DNA of 64,000 bases from Bacillota bacterium. GTDB taxonomy: Bacteria; Bacillota; Clostridia; Christensenellales; SZUA-584. The notes beneath the pieces are model-generated. The model did not search any database and had not been told where the DNA came from. It saw only the letters and a list, made by a program, of their open reading frames with translations. Within the stretch, counting starts at the first letter, position 1. Each line of letters starts with the position of its first letter. A program made the position numbers and the translations under genes. Where the stretch lies: the NCBI GenBank assembly GCA_023397655.1, contig JAEWTW010000016.1, positions 1 through 64,000 of the forward strand, in the 5' to 3' direction. Shown here one piece after another: positions 8,208 through 16,078 of this stretch.

Positions 8208-9419
8208 TTACATGCCGCCTTTGGAAGCAGTTCTTTCGGCATAGCAGCCGTTCTTGATCTGGGCGATCGCGCGCCTGCACTTTTCCCGGACGATATCTGA
8301 TTTCTTCTTGTTCTTATCCCGGTACATTCTTGCGTCCACACCCGCGATAAACTCGTCCCGGGTAATGCCGCAGCCGTGCCTGTATATTGCCCCGCCCACG
8401 CTGAAGCTCAGTTTGTATGGGCTGGCTGTCTGCTGGCTGAACTGAGCCGCATTTTCGTGAATGCGGGTGATCGTTTTCTGAAGTATCTGGTCATTGTCGA
8501 TGTCGAATACAATGACAAATTCATCACCCGCGTAACGGGCCAGAAAGTCACCGCTGCGGATACTGGATTTCAGTATCCGGGCAGCTTCTTTGAGCGCCTC
8601 ATCACCCGCGACATGTCCGTAGAGATCGTTGATTTCTTTAAAATTATCGATATCCAGCATAATGCAGGAGAAGCTTCCGCCTTTGTGCGTTGCATTGATG
8701 CGTCCCGCGAGATGGCTGTCCAGCTGACGTCGGTTGTAAACGCCGGTCAGGTGGTCAAGATGAAACTGTTTGTTCTGAACGCTGGTGTGCACAACGAATA
8801 TCCCCAGCGTCAGGCTCACGTAATAAAGCGGCAGCGGCTCAAATATCAACTGAAGGACAACACCGGCTGTAAGTATGGACGAGAAGAGTATCATCGGCAG
8901 GAATACCTTGCCGGTCATGTTGTTGCGCTGTTTGATGTAAAGCGCGGTGATATAGACCAGAGGGATCAGCGAAATTACCACCATGACAGCGAGAAGCGGC
9001 CCGCGGTGGTGCATATGATCACTGCCGAGCCAGAACACAAGCCCCGTCAGCGGGCTCGTCAGCGACAGCAGTGCGTTTATGCCAAAGGGTATCGACAGCA
9101 GCGTAATTTCCGTTTTGATGCGGCGGTTGTCGTGATAAAGCTGGTAGCTGGCGTACAGCGTCCAGATCACGGAAGGCAGCGGCACCAGCGTATAAATGAC
9201 TGCTGCGGACACATTGAGCAGCATATGAGCTTCGGTAACGCCGTTCAGTGAAAAAAACATGCTCTCAAGCAGCAGCAGCGCCATTGTGGAGAGAATGATC
9301 ATCCGAAACAGACGGCTTTGCAGCTCCTTTTTTTCGCTGTTGCGGAGGTTGAAAACGAACATGCAGGCGCAGATTGCCAGAGCGTATATATTGATGTCTA
9401 TCTTTAGAAATGTATTCAT
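8208..9419 (-). CDS. Membrane diguanylate cyclase (AGDEF), first of three paralogues
   Basis: A 403-residue protein that is probably first in a three-gene minus-strand operon. About seven membrane helices (~8-210) precede a GGDEF domain (~220-380) with YAGDEF, intact I-site RSGD and the metal-binding LDIDNFKEIND. A good AAAGGACG ribosome site precedes ATG 9419. The gap to the next cyclase is 90 bp. The flagellin and chemoreceptor genes on either side suggest that the c-di-GMP pool made here controls the switch between swimming and attachment. That is inference from context; the stimulus is not readable from sequence. Confidence 0.88.
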   Translation of the reverse strand: MNTFLKIDINIYALAICACMFVFNLRNSEKKELQSRLFRMIILSTMALLLLESMFFSLNGVTEAHMLLNVSAAVIYTLVPLPSVIWTLYASYQLYHDNRRIKTEITLLSIPFGINALLSLTSPLTGLVFWLGSDHMHHRGPLLAVMVVISLIPLVYITALYIKQRNNMTGKVFLPMILFSSILTAGVVLQLIFEPLPLYYVSLTLGIFVVHTSVQNKQFHLDHLTGVYNRRQLDSHLAGRINATHKGGSFSCIMLDIDNFKEINDLYGHVAGDEALKEAARILKSSIRSGDFLARYAGDEFVIVFDIDNDQILQKTITRIHENAAQFSQQTASPYKLSFSVGGAIYRHGCGITRDEFIAGVDARMYRDKNKKKSDIVREKCRRAIAQIKNGCYAERTASKGGM

Positions 9420-9761
9420 TCATGCGTCCTTTATTTTTATGAAAGCCATATCAGGCTATATCGTATATATCGTAGTATTGAGCTGAATTCTGGAGTGATT
9501 TTTTAAGCCAGATAATAATACTGCAAGTGTGATTTAATTCTTTGTATGTGGGTATATATGCATAAGTAAGTATGACTTACTAATGGGCATCCTAAGACAC
9601 GACATCATGAGAACAATTTTATAGCGTCTAGTATCTGCAAAGAGCGAATGTATTAAGGATAATGTTCATTCGAATTGTCCTGTGACTTTTTACGGTCTAT
9701 GGGCTGTTTTTATAAGTACAGATAAAATAATTCCCGTTGAGGAAGACAAAGGAGAAGAAGA
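9420..9761 (+). other. Intergenic region between divergent cyclase and MCP genes
   Basis: A 342-bp AT-rich gap that must hold both divergent promoters. I see a small palindrome GTAAG-TATGA-CTTAC (9566-9580), two CGATAT words on the minus strand near 9460-9475 without a matching -35, and an AAGGAG site before 9762. No convincing sigma-28 promoter or coding region was found. Confidence 0.5.
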
Positions 9762-11936
9762 ATGGGTTGGTTCAGGAATTTGAAGATTGGTATCAAAATT
9801 GTATCGGGCTTTCTGATTATTGCCATTATTGTGGCTGCGGTTGGTGTTTTCAGCTTGCTGAATATGCGCTCGGTCAACGCAAAAAGCGGCCTGATGTACA
9901 CTGAGGGTACACAAAGCATAAGTAAGCTGTCAGAAATATCTCAGCTCTATCAACGGACGCGCGTTATCGTCCGCGATATCATATTGATTGACGACGCAGA
10001 GCGCAAGCAAGGCGAAGTGGAGAATCTTGGAGAGAAGGACGGGCTGATCGCTGCCGCCGCCCAGGAACTAAAAGGAAGTCTGGGCAGTGAAGACATGGCG
10101 ATGTACAATACCCTGTTGCAAAGCTTTGACAGCTACATTCCGCAGAGAGATAAGGTCGTTGAGCTGGCATTATCCGGTGATGCAAAGGGCGCATACGCTC
10201 TGTTGGAAAGCCCGGAAACGGATGACGCTGCAATGGCAGTACAGGGGTCGATCAGTGAACTGGAAGTCCATCTGGTGGAAGAGGCCGGACAAAGGTTTAA
10301 CGAGAACCTGATGTTAGGCAAAACCACGGAGCTGGTGACCATCATACTGATTGGTGCCGGTGTCGTTGCATCGATACTGCTCGGCGTTCTTGTTGCCCGG
10401 TCGATCAGCAAGCCAATCAAGCGCATTGTGGATGTGGCCGACCGCCTCGCGTCAGGGAATACGGACATTCAGCTGCCTGAAAAACAAACAAAAGATGAGG
10501 TGGGGCAGCTGACAGCGTCGTTCCGGACGGTTCTGGCCACGGTGGCAGCCATGATCGAGGATGTGAACCGTCTGGCCGTTGCCGCAGAGGAGGGGTGCTT
10601 CACGTGCAGAGCGGACGCGGACAAGCACCCGGGTGATTTCGGCAGAATCATACAGGGCTTCAACAACACCATCAACCTGTTCATCAGCGATTTTGACAAG
10701 CTGCCCATTCCCGTTATGCGCATAGACAAGGATTACAACATACAGTACATGAACAAAAGCGGCGCTGGGCTGGTCGGAAAAACACAGCAGGAGCTGGTGG
10801 GCATCAAATGCTACGACGTATTTAAAACGGACGACTGCAAGACATCCAAATGTGCCTGTTTCAGAGCCATGGAAACTGAGCAGTATCAGACCGGGGAAAC
10901 AACCGCGAACCCGAATGAGCGTCTCTCGCTGGAAATACAATACGGCGGAACCCCTGCCTTCAAGGACGGTCAGGTGATCGGTGCTCTGGAAGTGATAATG
11001 GATCTGACGGATATCAAACGCGCGGCTAGGCAGGTCGCGGAGCAGGCAGAATCGTTGAAGAATCTGCTTGCGGAGATCGATATTGCAGCAGAGCAGGTGG
11101 CGGCGGGTACGCGTCAGGTATCAGACGGCAGCCAGGAGATTTCTCAAGGGGCTACAGAGCAGGCCAGTGCGATCGAGGAACTGACGGCATCGGTCAGCCA
11201 GATTGCCGAGCAGACGCGCCAGAATGCGATGAGCGCCAATCAGGCAAACGACCTGACGATGACGGCAGCTGCTGAGGCGTCCAAAGGAAATGAACAAATG
11301 CAGTCGATGCAGCAGTCGATGGATGATATCAGCGCAGCCTCCAGCAGCATTTCGAAGATCATCAAGGTGATCGACGACATCGCGTTCCAGACGAACATAT
11401 TGGCGTTGAACGCGGCGGTGGAAGCCGCCAGAGCGGGTGCGCATGGCAAGGGCTTTGCAGTGGTGGCGGAGGAAGTGAGAAACCTGGCTGCACGCAGCGC
11501 AGGCGCAGCGAAGGAGACCACGGATCTGATTGAAGGCTCCATTACAAAGACACAGACAGGTATGAGAATCGCCGGTGAGACAGCTCAGGCTCTGTCTGCC
11601 ATCGTGCAGAGTGTTGACAAGGCAGCCCGGCTCGTCGCGGAGATTGCTGCAGCCTCCGGCGAACAGGCAGGCGCTATCGCACAGGTGGACCGCGGTATCG
11701 AGCAGATGAGTCAGGTGGTGCAGAACAACTCCGCGACATCGGAGGAGACTGCAGCGGCCGCTCAGGAGCTTTCCAGCCAGGCTGAGATACTCAAAGGCCT
11801 GGTGGGGCAGTTCCGGCATGCAGATATGGGCAATGCAGAGATAAAAGGCATTGCTTCCGGACAACGCAAAAATAGAAAAGCTGCTTCTCCTGTGCAGAAA
11901 ATGGAGTTGATGGACAGCGATTATGGGAAATATTAA
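9762..11936 (+). CDS. Methyl-accepting chemotaxis protein, 4HB sensor plus Cys-rich PAS
   Basis: A 724-residue transmembrane chemoreceptor. TM1 (~10-32) and TM2 (~190-212) bracket an extracellular four-helix-bundle sensor. A HAMP domain (~212-265) and a HAMP-like linker follow. A cytoplasmic PAS domain (~310-425) carries four cysteines: C350, C359, C364 and C366 (CYDVFKTDDCKTSKCAC). The MCP signalling domain (~440-690) has the canonical hairpin tip (DDIAFQTNILALNAAVEAAR). The protein ends MDSDYGKY, a tail shared with most receptors here. It should relay a signal to CheA through CheW. The same Cys-PAS occurs in the MCP at 29724. The ligand or redox cofactor is unknown. Confidence 0.93.
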   Translation: MGWFRNLKIGIKIVSGFLIIAIIVAAVGVFSLLNMRSVNAKSGLMYTEGTQSISKLSEISQLYQRTRVIVRDIILIDDAERKQGEVENLGEKDGLIAAAAQELKGSLGSEDMAMYNTLLQSFDSYIPQRDKVVELALSGDAKGAYALLESPETDDAAMAVQGSISELEVHLVEEAGQRFNENLMLGKTTELVTIILIGAGVVASILLGVLVARSISKPIKRIVDVADRLASGNTDIQLPEKQTKDEVGQLTASFRTVLATVAAMIEDVNRLAVAAEEGCFTCRADADKHPGDFGRIIQGFNNTINLFISDFDKLPIPVMRIDKDYNIQYMNKSGAGLVGKTQQELVGIKCYDVFKTDDCKTSKCACFRAMETEQYQTGETTANPNERLSLEIQYGGTPAFKDGQVIGALEVIMDLTDIKRAARQVAEQAESLKNLLAEIDIAAEQVAAGTRQVSDGSQEISQGATEQASAIEELTASVSQIAEQTRQNAMSANQANDLTMTAAAEASKGNEQMQSMQQSMDDISAASSSISKIIKVIDDIAFQTNILALNAAVEAARAGAHGKGFAVVAEEVRNLAARSAGAAKETTDLIEGSITKTQTGMRIAGETAQALSAIVQSVDKAARLVAEIAAASGEQAGAIAQVDRGIEQMSQVVQNNSATSEETAAAAQELSSQAEILKGLVGQFRHADMGNAEIKGIASGQRKNRKAASPVQKMELMDSDYGKY

Positions 11937-11957
11937 ATTCCCTGATTGATTAGCAAT

Positions 11958-12000
11958 GCAGCCCTCCGCATTTATTTACGGAGGGCTGCTACGTTTTATT
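11958..12000 (+). terminator. Terminator after the first MCP
   Basis: A perfect 11-bp stem (11958-11968 with 11979-11989) and a T-rich tail, 22 bp after the MCP stop. Confidence 0.85.
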
Positions 12001-12157
12001 GAGCAGCAGGTGGAAGATATTAACGAAAAATGGTTAATAAAAAAACTTCAGTAAATAAGAATTATTACGATTAAATTATTATAAAACGGAAGCTATGTTT
12101 GTTTATTGCAAAAGCAGTAAACCGATAAAAAGATAACAGACAAAGGGGATTTAGGGG

Positions 12158-14467
12158 ATGAGGAAAAGGGAGAATCAAGGAGCTGTTAAGAGAAAATCGC
12201 TGAAGTCGAAGTTGCTGCGCTACTTTCTTGCAATGATGGCTGTGATATTCGCCGCGGCGGGTACGGTCATCATTGTTAGTGTGAGCGACGTCGTGGTGTC
12301 GCTCAACAACAACCTGACAAATCAGGTTGTGCTCGCAAGGGCAGACGAAGTCGGAAAATTCATGCAGGGGCTCGTATATGAGATGGACCTGTGGGCAACC
12401 CGAAATGTGGTCATATCGGGCAACATCGATGATATCAGAACGGACCTGGAAAGCAGGCAGTCTTCATTGAGACCCGAAATAGAGATGGTGCTGTATTCGG
12501 ATCTTGATGGCAACTTTTATACGTCTCTGGGGGGAACGGGCACGATATCTGACCGGGCCTATTTTAAGGAGATCGTCAGCGGCGGAAAGGAATATGCGAT
12601 CAGCAACCCCGTGGAATCCCGCGCAACGGGCAAGACGATCTTTGTAATTGCACATGAAGTGAAAAATGCGTCGGGCGAGAAGGCAGGCGTGGTGGCTGCT
12701 ACGATATTGCTGGATACGTTCAATCAGGTGGTGGAAGACATCAAAATCGGTGAAGCCGGTTATGCCTGGATCACTGACAGCACCGGACTCGTGATCGCTC
12801 ATCCCAGTGAGGATGTCCGGCTTAAGCTGAGTACGCTGGACGCCGCAAGCAGCGGGTTTGACGGGTTGGATGCGGTGGGCAAGAACATGATAAGCGGAAA
12901 CGCCGGTATGGATCATTACAGCAAATCCGGCGAGCAGTATGTCGCTCTGTACGCGCCAATACCCGATACACCCAACTGGTCCATGGCATATTCGATGTCG
13001 GAAGCAGAGATAATGGCGCCGGTCAACAACTTGACACTCGTCATCGCCGCGATCGTGGTCGGAGGACTGCTCGTTGTAGCGATTCTCACATTCCTCATCG
13101 CAGGGCGCATCGTAAAGCCTGTTAAGGCCTCGGCAGAACTGGCAAAAGCGCTGGCTTCCGGCGAACTGGACAAGCCTTCCGCCGTCAGAACCAATGATGA
13201 GGTGGGGCAGCTGGCGGGCATACTCGACAACGAAGTACGCGGCGCTTTCAAAGCAATTGAAAAGGCGCGCACGGTTTCGGAGAAGCAGGCACAGTATCAG
13301 GACATCGAGGTTCAAAAACTGCTGGTGGTGCTGAAGAAACTGTCTCGCGGAGAACTGGCATGCAATATCACGGTGGGCGATGCAGATGAGGACACGGTGA
13401 GCCTGCATGATCTGTTCAGTGAGATCGGTGAGAACCTGTGCGGCGCCCTAAACGAGATAAGAAGCTATATCGGTGAGATATCGCAGGTGCTGGGTGATAT
13501 GGCACAGGGTAATATGGACGTGGGTATCGAATCGGAATACAGGGGCGAGTTTACGGCGCTCAAGGAATCCATCAACCACATCGCAGTATCGCTGAACGGC
13601 GTGCTGGGCGAGATCAACCTTGCGGCGGATCAGGTGGCGGCAGGCACACGGCAGGTGTCGGACGGCAGCCAGGAAATCTCACAGGGAGCCACTGAGCAGG
13701 CCAGTGCCATCGAACAGCTGACAGCGACAGTGTCCGAGATCGCCGCGCAGACCAGACAGAATGCAATGAGCGCCAACAAAGCCAGCGAGCTGACCTCTGC
13801 GGCGGCGGGCGAAGCGGCGAAGGGCAATGAACGTATGCAGGCGATGCAGCAGGCCATGGATGAGATGGGAGATGCGTCCCGCAGCATTTACAGGATCATC
13901 AAAGTGATTGACGACATCGCCTTCCAGACCAACATACTGGCGCTGAACGCGGCCGTGGAAGCGGCAAGAGCCGGCGCACACGGCAAGGGCTTCGCCGTGG
14001 TAGCGGAGGAAGTGAGAAACCTCGCAGCGCGCAGCGCGGGTGCCGCGAAAGAAACGACAGAGCTGATAGAAGGCTCGATCAACAAGACGGAGGCAGGCAC
14101 GAAAATTGCCGGAGAGACGGCGCAGGCGCTGTCCGCCATTGTGGAACGGGTGGATGAGGCTGCGCAGTTGGTCAGCGAGATCGCAACGGCCTCCAGCCAG
14201 CAGGCGTCGGCAATCGCGCAGGTGGACCGCGGCATCGAACAGATGTCCATGGTGGTATCCACCAACTCCGCAACATCCGAAGAGACGGCCGCGGCGGCGG
14301 AAGAACTGTCCAGCCAGGCTGAGATGCTCAAAGGGATGGTGGGCAGGTTCAGCATTCGCGACAACGCAGCTCTGCCGGCTTATGGACAGTTCCATGTGCC
14401 TGCCAAAGAAGCAGCTGCCGGTGTGCCCAGAATTGACCTCGCAGACGGCGACTTCGGCAAGTACTGA
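12158..14467 (+). CDS. Methyl-accepting chemotaxis protein with double-Cache sensor
   Basis: A 769-residue receptor. TM1 (~24-48) precedes a periplasmic-side dCache_1-like domain (~50-285; DRAYFKEIVSGGKEYAIS, GYAWITDSTGLVIAHP), the most common extracellular small-molecule sensor of bacteria. TM2 is at ~288-312, then HAMP, a second HAMP-like segment (~440-485) and the signalling domain (~495-745) with the conserved hairpin. The terminus is LADGDFGKY. ATG 12158 is preceded by GGGG-rich ribosome sites. An ACCGATAA word at 12121-12128 resembles a sigma-28 -10 element but its -35 is poor. The gene stands alone between two terminators. The ligand cannot be predicted. Confidence 0.93.
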   Translation: MRKRENQGAVKRKSLKSKLLRYFLAMMAVIFAAAGTVIIVSVSDVVVSLNNNLTNQVVLARADEVGKFMQGLVYEMDLWATRNVVISGNIDDIRTDLESRQSSLRPEIEMVLYSDLDGNFYTSLGGTGTISDRAYFKEIVSGGKEYAISNPVESRATGKTIFVIAHEVKNASGEKAGVVAATILLDTFNQVVEDIKIGEAGYAWITDSTGLVIAHPSEDVRLKLSTLDAASSGFDGLDAVGKNMISGNAGMDHYSKSGEQYVALYAPIPDTPNWSMAYSMSEAEIMAPVNNLTLVIAAIVVGGLLVVAILTFLIAGRIVKPVKASAELAKALASGELDKPSAVRTNDEVGQLAGILDNEVRGAFKAIEKARTVSEKQAQYQDIEVQKLLVVLKKLSRGELACNITVGDADEDTVSLHDLFSEIGENLCGALNEIRSYIGEISQVLGDMAQGNMDVGIESEYRGEFTALKESINHIAVSLNGVLGEINLAADQVAAGTRQVSDGSQEISQGATEQASAIEQLTATVSEIAAQTRQNAMSANKASELTSAAAGEAAKGNERMQAMQQAMDEMGDASRSIYRIIKVIDDIAFQTNILALNAAVEAARAGAHGKGFAVVAEEVRNLAARSAGAAKETTELIEGSINKTEAGTKIAGETAQALSAIVERVDEAAQLVSEIATASSQQASAIAQVDRGIEQMSMVVSTNSATSEETAAAAEELSSQAEMLKGMVGRFSIRDNAALPAYGQFHVPAKEAAAGVPRIDLADGDFGKY

Positions 14468-14563
14468 GCTGTGGCGCACGGCTGAACGACAGACTAAGGC
14501 GGCATATGCCACGGGGGCTCCCGTTCGCTGAAACCGCAGGCTGAATACGTAAAGCATTAACAG

Positions 14564-14607
14564 AGACTCTTCGCATTTATTTGAATGGCGAAGAGTCTTT
14601 TTATTTT
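14564..14607 (+). terminator. Terminator after the second MCP
   Basis: A perfect 11-bp stem (14564-14574 with 14588-14598) followed by a T-rich run. Confidence 0.88.
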
Positions 14608-14741
14608 GGAAGAAGTGAATATAATATTGATATAATAAATCAAAAGCCCCGATCTGATCAAATATATCGGAATGGTTGCTTAACTTAATTCCATGATTTA
14701 TTGTTATAAACAAATAATATAATTCAGGAAGGGGATGACCA

Positions 14742-15320
14742 ATGGCAACGAAGGAAGAGATCAAGGATTCGGCATATTATTGCTTTGCGCACTACGGCTA
14801 TGAAGGGACAACGATGCAGGATATTGCCAAAGCGGTAGGTCTTAAAAAACAATCGCTGTATTCACATTTTGAGAGCAAGGAAGAGTTGTTTTTAACCGTT
14901 CTTCAGGAACAAAGCCGGATTATTACCGCTGAATTAGACATGGTGTTCAATCGTTTGAAAGACAAACCTGTCGAGGATCTGCTCAAGGGTGTTTTTGGGG
15001 GTGTCATCAATACATTTTCTGTAAGGGAACGCCTTCTTTTATGGAAAAGAACGTTCATCTATTTCAGCAGTGCGGAAACTAAGGAAATCAAGGAGCCCTC
15101 AGACTGGCACTTTGACAGAAAATTGAGCGAATCCCTCGAACACGCAATACTAGATAGCAACGTCGGCTTTACCGGAGCCTATCGGGCTTTTTTTCTCTCC
15201 TTCATGCTGACCATTCAGGGGTATCTTGACTGGATGCTCGTTATGGGACATAGCGAAGATACATGGGCAGCAATATGGAGAAATTACTGGAACGGTGCCA
15301 GCGCCAATTTTCTGAATTAA
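14742..15320 (+). CDS. TetR/AcrR family regulator upstream of cheW-MCP
   Basis: A 192-residue one-component repressor. The N-terminal helix-turn-helix is typical (GTTMQDIAKAVGLKKQSLYS, then HFESKEELF). The C-terminal ligand domain is not assignable. ATG 14742 has an AGGAAGGGG ribosome site. The gene lies 198 bp before a cheW-MCP pair and no efflux pump is adjacent. A second TetR gene (20087) sits in the same position relative to another MCP, and the two share an LLxWK motif in the ligand domain (ERLLLWKRT against DKLLFWKQV). I infer that these regulators tune chemoreceptor expression; direct control is not shown. Confidence 0.88.
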   Translation: MATKEEIKDSAYYCFAHYGYEGTTMQDIAKAVGLKKQSLYSHFESKEELFLTVLQEQSRIITAELDMVFNRLKDKPVEDLLKGVFGGVINTFSVRERLLLWKRTFIYFSSAETKEIKEPSDWHFDRKLSESLEHAILDSNVGFTGAYRAFFLSFMLTIQGYLDWMLVMGHSEDTWAAIWRNYWNGASANFLN

Positions 15321-15345
15321 CACAGCAAATACGTTATCACAATTT

Positions 15346-15374
15346 CTAAAGATTTCCCAGCTAAACAACGATAT
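15346..15374 (+). promoter_or_regulatory. Sigma-28-like promoter of cheW
   Basis: CTAAA (15346-15350), 17 bp, ACGATAT (15368-15374). The spacing is one base longer than the Bacillus SigD consensus CTAAA-N16-CCGATAT. It is ~145 bp before the cheW start. Confidence 0.45.
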
Positions 15375-15393
15375 ATGAATGGTACGAACGAAC

Positions 15394-15418
15394 GTAAGGT
15401 CGTAAGGTCGTAAAAGTC
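15394..15418 (+). repeat. Short tandem direct repeats in the cheW leader
   Basis: GTAAGGTC occurs twice in tandem (15394-15409), followed by a GTAAAAGTC variant. They lie between the sigma-28-like promoter and cheW, where a regulator such as the adjacent TetR protein could bind. Confidence 0.5.
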
Positions 15419-15518
15419 TAAACGATTTTTTTGTGGCTCAATTAAAAACAAATCATAGAAACTTGAGCTTCAAAATATAAAAATCGTAATAAAAACGCAG
15501 CAAAGGAGAATACAGAAA

Positions 15519-16022
15519 ATGTTGGATGAAGAGCTTATGATAAACGACGCAGACACTATGCGCGGACGTTACCTGACATTTGCTCTGGGAGAAGAAGTTT
15601 TTGGTATCGGGATACGGTTTGTAAAAGAGATTGTTGGTATTCAACCGGTCAATCCTGTCCCGGAGGCGCCGGATTACTTTAAGGGTATCATTAATCTTCG
15701 CGGCAAGATTATCCCTGTGATCGACATGAGACTTAAGCTTAAAAAACCGGCTGTGGCGTATACAGACAGGACATGTATCATCGTGATAGAAACACCGGGC
15801 CATGCAGTTGGGCTTATCGTGGACCGTGTGGCAGAAGTGCTGTCCATCGCCGACAGCGATATCGTACCGCCGCCGGGTACGTGGGCCGGGGCGGGCCGGA
15901 GGTATCTGAGTGGGATCGGCAAGGTGGATGGTAAAGTGAAGCTACTGCTGGATTGTGAGCAGCTGTTTACCGGAGAAGAATGCTGGGAGATAGACACGGC
16001 TGTCAGCAAGACGGCCATATAA
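15519..16022 (+). CDS. cheW: Chemotaxis adaptor CheW (copy 1)
   Basis: A 167-residue CheW that couples MCPs to the CheA kinase. It has the family features: YLTFALGEEVFGIGI at the start of the first SH3-like beta-barrel, KGIINLRGKIIPVIDMRLK in the core and a GKVDGKVKLLLDCEQLF end. It starts at ATG 15519 after AAAGGAG. A second CheW lies at 28313 and shares the same motifs; this copy is more divergent near residues 105-130. It is 56 bp upstream of an MCP, so the two probably form a transcription unit. No cheA, cheR, cheB or cheY is nearby. Confidence 0.95.
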   Translation: MLDEELMINDADTMRGRYLTFALGEEVFGIGIRFVKEIVGIQPVNPVPEAPDYFKGIINLRGKIIPVIDMRLKLKKPAVAYTDRTCIIVIETPGHAVGLIVDRVAEVLSIADSDIVPPPGTWAGAGRRYLSGIGKVDGKVKLLLDCEQLFTGEECWEIDTAVSKTAI

Positions 16023-16078
16023 AATCGCAATTGACATCAAACTGACAATAAAAAATAACAACACAAGGAGTTACAACG

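Noticed and set aside
15394..15418. Tandem short repeats as a CRISPR array
   Set aside because: Units are only 8 bp with no spacers, and no cas genes are near; best read as a regulatory repeat.
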